Assembly (NCBI GenBank): GCA_002256435.1 | Contig: NKJC01000001.1 | Coordinates: 744,001-808,000 of the forward strand | Direction: 5' to 3' | DNA length: 64,000 nucleotides | Origin: Chitinophagaceae bacterium BSSC1 | Lineage (GTDB): Bacteria > Bacteroidota > Bacteroidia > Chitinophagales > Chitinophagaceae | Shown: in pieces, positions 60,490 to 64,000 of the stretch | How positions within the stretch are numbered: the first letter of the stretch is position 1 | Layout of the letters: every line of letters starts with the position of its first letter | Made by a program: the position numbers and the translations under genes | Notes under the pieces: generated by a model | Databases searched by the model: none | The model's input: only the letters and a program-made list of their open reading frames with translations | Told to the model about the DNA's origin: nothing

Positions 60490-61461
60490 TTATTCAATTT
60501 TCACAAACATCTTTAAACAGAATAACCACCTTCTAAAGGCATTTCTGCGCTTGTATGACATAATGGGACCATTGTAGGCAAAAAAGGTAAACATTCTTTT
60601 AAAGTTGTTATAGAGGCTAAAACTCTGATAGCTCTCATACAATGCTTTAAAAACTTTTTTCTCTTCAACCAAGGCATCCGGCACTTTTTGGTAGAGTAAA
60701 TAGATTCTTTCCCTTGCTTTTTCTTGCAATACCTCTTTGGCAATTTTTTTTGCCTTAGGCGCCGTTCTATCTGCTGCTTTAGCAGCGCCAAACACATTGG
60801 CATCGTGTTGCCTATAACGTACCATGACCCTATCTAAAAAATAAACTTGACTTTTAAATGTGGCTACAAAACCCAACCAATAATCATGCGGAATCATGGT
60901 AGGAAAAGTTCCGCAATCCTCAATGACTTGTTTTCTAATGAGCATGGCATGACCCGGTGCCGAATTACCAATGGCATAATTTAAACAGGAATCAAAACTG
61001 TCCAAACGCTTGATATCAGAGAGTTGCTGACCCATCTCTTTTCCTTGAGCATCAATTAAAACAGAATTACAATAGATGATGGCATGGTCACCTATATGAT
61101 CCATTAATACCTGCAATTTGTCTAATTCCCAAATATCGTCTTGGTCACTGGGAGCAATCAAATCTCCCTTTGCAAGACGCATGCCTTTTTCAAAATTCTT
61201 GACATATTTTAAATTGGTCTCATTTTGATAAACACGAATATTGGGATATTGGGCTGCATATTCTTCCAAGATAGACATGGTTTCATCTGTAGACCTATCG
61301 TCTGTAATCACTACCTCTATATTGGGATAGGTTTGATGTATAATGCTGTCTAATTGCTCTCTAATATAGCGAGCACCGTTGTAGGTGGCTACCACAACGG
61401 AAATCAAGGGTTGATGGTAAGAAGATGACTTTATTTGGTTGTTTGTTTGAACTGACTCCAT
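60490..61461 (-). CDS. Family 2 glycosyltransferase
   Basis: A 323-residue GT-A enzyme started at ATG 61461, which overlaps the stop of the upstream gene as TAATG; a longer frame begins 20 codons upstream but lies within that gene. GT2 motifs: LISVVVATYNGARYIREQLDSIIHQTYPNIEVVITDDRSTDET, NETNLKYVKNFEKGMRLA, LIAPSDQDDIWELDKL (the DxD metal site) and IPHDYWLGF. It transfers an activated sugar, probably onto a surface polysaccharide or glycolipid. The C-terminus (SFSLYNNFKRMFTFFAYNG) has a hydrophobic end. Confidence 0.9.
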   Translation of the reverse strand: MESVQTNNQIKSSSYHQPLISVVVATYNGARYIREQLDSIIHQTYPNIEVVITDDRSTDETMSILEEYAAQYPNIRVYQNETNLKYVKNFEKGMRLAKGDLIAPSDQDDIWELDKLQVLMDHIGDHAIIYCNSVLIDAQGKEMGQQLSDIKRLDSFDSCLNYAIGNSAPGHAMLIRKQVIEDCGTFPTMIPHDYWLGFVATFKSQVYFLDRVMVRYRQHDANVFGAAKAADRTAPKAKKIAKEVLQEKARERIYLLYQKVPDALVEEKKVFKALYESYQSFSLYNNFKRMFTFFAYNGPIMSYKRRNAFRRWLFCLKMFVKIE

Positions 61462-62540
61462 TACCGTTGATTCAAAATTTGTTGATAGGTTGCTAGATAA
61501 GATTTGGCGCTTGCTTTCCAAGAAAACTCTTGAGACCTTAATATGATCTTTGCTACAAATGCTGGGTTAGCGTCATAATTTGATAAGCCAACTTTTAGAT
61601 CCATTTGCATTTGCTCTGGATCAAAGGACTGAAAATAATAGGCCAAATTGCCTCCAATTTCTGGTAGACTAGTTAAAGTAGAAAGGAACAAGGGTTTGCC
61701 AAAAGCCATGGCTTCTACTACGGGCAACCCAAAACCTTCCATGAGTGATGGAAATACAAAAGCCCTACAGTGTTGATAATACCAATATTTTTCTGCTTCA
61801 GAAATGGGACCAGTAAAAATCACTCGGTCTGCAACACCCAAGACGAATGCTTGATCCAAAATAAGTTGCTGCGATTGCTTGTCATGAATAGCACCCGCAA
61901 TCAATAATTGCATGTCATTATTTTGCAATAAGGCTGGCAAGGTTTGAAAGTTCTTTTTTGGCAACACCGTTCCAATGGTAAACAAAAATTCACCCCGTGG
62001 CTTGATCCTTGGTTCTGCCAAGGTTTTTGTTGTTTTAATATTACATCCATTATAAATCACTTGCAATTTAGTTGGATCCAATTGCATATTTTCTCTCAAG
62101 TCTTTTGCCACAAACTCAGAAATGGCTACTACGCTATCTGCCTTGTCTAGCTTGCGTTGTAGCTTGTCTCTTTCTCTTGCCTTCTTTTGATTGGACCTAT
62201 ATGTTTCGTGTAAGAAATTTAGGTCATGTACTGTTAATACAGTTGCAATGATGTCTTTCCCTGGATAATAATCCGTGGCTTGGTGAGTAGCATGCCAAAG
62301 CCCCCATTGATCAAGGTTGGGCATTAAAAATTTGTGCAAAGCAGATTGCTCTAAAAAGCCTGGTCTTGATGCAAATTGTTGTTGCACTTTCTTTTTGGCG
62401 TATAGATCAATCTCTATTCCAGTTCCCTCACTTTGTGCAATTAATTCCTGACCCAATTCCCAACAAAAATGATAGAGCCCCGTATGAGGATATTTCATGC
62501 GCTCGCAGTCAAACAGAATTTTAGGATGCGCTTGCTGCAT
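61461..62540 (-). CDS. Family 4-type (GT-B) glycosyltransferase
   Basis: A 359-residue GT-B enzyme: acceptor-side N-terminal half (HPKILFDCERMKYPHTGLYHFCWELG) and donor-binding half (GEFLFTIGTVLPKKNFQTLPALL, VIFTGPISEAEKYWYYQHCRAFVFPSLMEGFGLPVVEAMAFGKPLFLS), with the E-x7-E motif in EGFGLPVVEA. It shares TAATG start/stop overlaps with both neighbours, so meaB, this gene and the GT2 gene are translationally coupled. Specific sugar is not predictable. Confidence 0.92.
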   Translation of the reverse strand: MQQAHPKILFDCERMKYPHTGLYHFCWELGQELIAQSEGTGIEIDLYAKKKVQQQFASRPGFLEQSALHKFLMPNLDQWGLWHATHQATDYYPGKDIIATVLTVHDLNFLHETYRSNQKKARERDKLQRKLDKADSVVAISEFVAKDLRENMQLDPTKLQVIYNGCNIKTTKTLAEPRIKPRGEFLFTIGTVLPKKNFQTLPALLQNNDMQLLIAGAIHDKQSQQLILDQAFVLGVADRVIFTGPISEAEKYWYYQHCRAFVFPSLMEGFGLPVVEAMAFGKPLFLSTLTSLPEIGGNLAYYFQSFDPEQMQMDLKVGLSNYDANPAFVAKIILRSQEFSWKASAKSYLATYQQILNQR

Positions 62541-63442
62541 TAGTTAGAAAATTGTTGTGCTATGAAACGGAATAAATTAAAATCAGGTAATTGCATGGCT
62601 GCTTCAATACTTGATTTTAATCCTGTTTTATTTATATCGCGCATGCGTTGTTGTTGAATTAACTGAAAAGCGCGCTCTGTAAGCAACCAAGCTTTTCTGC
62701 TAGAGACTTGCATACGTTGTTGGTGATGGGTAATGGCCTCCAATAATGGAATAATACCTTCCTGTTTGGATGCCACGGTTTGCAACACCGGAATTTGATA
62801 ACCGTCTGCGGCCGGATGCGGAAGAATAGCCAACAGGTTTTTGACAAATCGGCCCGCATCCGGCCGGTCACTTTTATTCACCACAAAAATGTCTGCAATT
62901 TCCATGAGTCCTGCTTTCATGGTTTGAACTTCATCTCCCGCTTCGGGCACTAGGACTACCACGGTGGTATCGGCCAAGCCCGTAATATCAATTTCACTTT
63001 GACCTACCCCTACGGTTTCCACCAAGATCTGGTCAAAGCCTGCGGCCTGCAACAATGTAACAATGTCTAAAATATGGGGATGCAATCCACCCAATGCTCC
63101 CCTACTAGCCAATGAGCGAATAAACACCAAGGGTTCATTGTACCATTCACTCATCCTGATCCGGTCTCCTAAAAGTGCCCCTAGATGAAAAGGGGAAGAA
63201 GGGTCTACACAGAGCACGGCCACTTTTTTACCCTCTGCTACCCAAGCCCCAATCAACGTATCTACCAAAGTGCTTTTCCCTGCGCCTGGTGGGCCAGTAA
63301 TGCCGGTTACAGGCGTTTTACCTGTAGGCAGTTTTTGCAAAAAATCTTGATAGCCTTCCACTTCATTTTCAATCAATGAAATGGCACGGGCCAAGCTTTT
63401 AAAATCTTGCGCAATAATATGATTAACTAGTTGAGACCACAT
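62540..63442 (-). CDS. meaB: MeaB, GTPase chaperone of methylmalonyl-CoA mutase
   Basis: A 300-residue G3E-type GTPase: G50-P-P-G-A-G-K-S57 P-loop, VLCVDPSSPFHLGALLGDRIRMSEW, RGALGGLHPHILDIVTLL, FDQILVETVGVGQSEIDITGLADTTVVVLVPEAGDEVQTMKAGLMEIADIFVVNKSDR (NKSD guanine specificity). MeaB/ArgK/LAO-type proteins protect and reload B12 on methylmalonyl-CoA mutase. The mutase genes are not in this window. The stop overlaps the next gene's start as TAATG. A TACATTTA box lies on the minus strand (plus 63459-63466) just before the gene. Confidence 0.95.
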   Translation of the reverse strand: MWSQLVNHIIAQDFKSLARAISLIENEVEGYQDFLQKLPTGKTPVTGITGPPGAGKSTLVDTLIGAWVAEGKKVAVLCVDPSSPFHLGALLGDRIRMSEWYNEPLVFIRSLASRGALGGLHPHILDIVTLLQAAGFDQILVETVGVGQSEIDITGLADTTVVVLVPEAGDEVQTMKAGLMEIADIFVVNKSDRPDAGRFVKNLLAILPHPAADGYQIPVLQTVASKQEGIIPLLEAITHHQQRMQVSSRKAWLLTERAFQLIQQQRMRDINKTGLKSSIEAAMQLPDFNLFRFIAQQFSN

Positions 63443-63558
63443 GTTGATTAGCTGGGCCTAAATGTAAGACGGTGCTGTCAATTAGCAGAAAATTTTACAA
63501 ATAGAAATGGGATCCTAATCCCATCTCCCAAAAAATCAGTAGCATTGAAGTTCAGACC

Positions 63559-64000
63559 ATGTTAAAAAAACAAATTCCTATTTTCTTATTTGTCTTGCTG
63601 CTCGCGGGCATGTTTTGGAGTAGGGCGCTTATGTCTCTAACCCAAGGCGCTTGGTGTATGTTTGCCATAGCCATTGGTTGGAAACAGCTCTCATGGAAAA
63701 ATCCGCTCTTTATCTGGAGTCTGGCTCCAATGGCACTTTGGCTTTTAGGCGCATACCAAGGACCCATGTCCCAGGCCAATGGAGATCTGGCTCTTACTTG
63801 GGCCATGTATCCAGCCACGGTTTTGGTGGTGCAAACAACTTCTGCTGAAATTAGACAAAACCATTGGATCAAAATCTGGTTAGCAGCTGCATTTGTTGGA
63901 GCTGCATACCCCATAGGATATTTCTTAACACATGCTTTTTCTGCCGTGCAGGATTATGGCCAGGGCAAGAGTTTGCCAACGTTTATGGATACAGACCATG
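63559..64000 (+). CDS. O-antigen-ligase-like polytopic membrane protein, N-terminal part
   Basis: An open frame from ATG 63559 continues past the window end: 147 codons are visible. The product begins LKKQIPIFLFVLLLAGMFWSR and has about four hydrophobic segments, ending at DYGQGKSLPTFMDTDH, which resembles the loop preceding the conserved H-R-F-S segment of Wzy/WaaL-type O-antigen ligases and polymerases. Together with the nearby glycosyltransferases and FkbM methyltransferase it suggests surface polysaccharide assembly. The call is provisional because the diagnostic second half is missing. A 7-bp hairpin (ATGGGAT-CCTA-ATCCCAT, 63507-63524) lies upstream. Confidence 0.68.
   Translation, partial: MLKKQIPIFLFVLLLAGMFWSRALMSLTQGAWCMFAIAIGWKQLSWKNPLFIWSLAPMALWLLGAYQGPMSQANGDLALTWAMYPATVLVVQTTSAEIRQNHWIKIWLAAAFVGAAYPIGYFLTHAFSAVQDYGQGKSLPTFMDTDH

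Overview
The window comes from a Bacteroidota chromosome, most likely of the family Chitinophagaceae. The base composition is AT-leaning, Shine-Dalgarno sites are scarce, and TAnnTTTG -7 promoter boxes recur (for example at 1647, 23005, 40668, 56779, 57136 and 60234). Lineage-typical genes point the same way: a fused CcoN-CcoO, a MetH split into two proteins, a HYC_CC_PP protein, a DUF4286 protein and ribosomal protein THX. The genus assignment is inference. I saw no tRNA, rRNA, CRISPR array, insertion sequence or prophage. This looks like ordinary core chromosome with one metal-efflux island.

Layout. 1-2047: the end of gcvH, an ECF sigma/anti-sigma pair and a VanZ-like protein. 2322-12704 (all leftward): a complete cbb3 oxidase and maturation cluster. 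In transcription order it holds an FNR-like regulator, a hemerythrin-domain protein, ccoI, ccoS, ccoNO, ccoQ, ccoP, ccoG, fixH and a TauE/SafE-type membrane protein. 12982-24910: a mixed set with a radical SAM/SPASM protein, MarR, a GHL10 hydrolase, a Kup K+ transporter, LacI, an SRPBCC protein, a large UvrD-type helicase fused to an iron-staple nuclease, and two lipoproteins. 25016-33963: a small membrane protein and a PAS/HisKA protein without an ATPase domain, then a copper-type RND efflux island (HYC_CC_PP protein, double heavy-metal-binding-domain protein, a CusA-like pump split into two reading frames, TolC-like channel, two adaptors). 34015-41507: recR, a YceI/DUF5777/OB-fold trio, split metH and an outer-membrane protein. 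41504-48948: an AsmA-like protein, a LOG-family protein, a tandem pair of unrecognised secreted paralogs and an SSB. 49146-57292: an M20 amidohydrolase, a BtuB-like receptor under a cobalamin riboswitch, a META lipoprotein, a second TonB-dependent receptor, xth, a DUF4286 gene, HU and thx. 57347-64000: an exported class V aminotransferase-fold protein, two methyltransferases, glycosyltransferases coupled to meaB, and the start of an O-antigen-ligase-like protein.

How the genes work together. The respiratory cluster supplies a high-affinity terminal oxidase with its own copper ATPase and assembly factors. Two leftward promoters in it, ahead of ccoS and ahead of the hemerythrin gene, share the same arrangement: a -7-like box plus two TGA-N6-TCA palindromes exactly 22 bp apart, at identical distances. 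The adjacent regulator carries FNR-like cysteines, so it is the obvious candidate to bind them. The window also has a B12 theme: a riboswitch-controlled BtuB, cobalamin-dependent MetH and the B12-mutase chaperone MeaB.

The points most worth checking are the duplicated FNR-like promoter, the RND pump broken at an A6 tract, the unknown tandem paralog pair, the kinase-like protein without a catalytic domain, and the repeat-rich leader ahead of HU.
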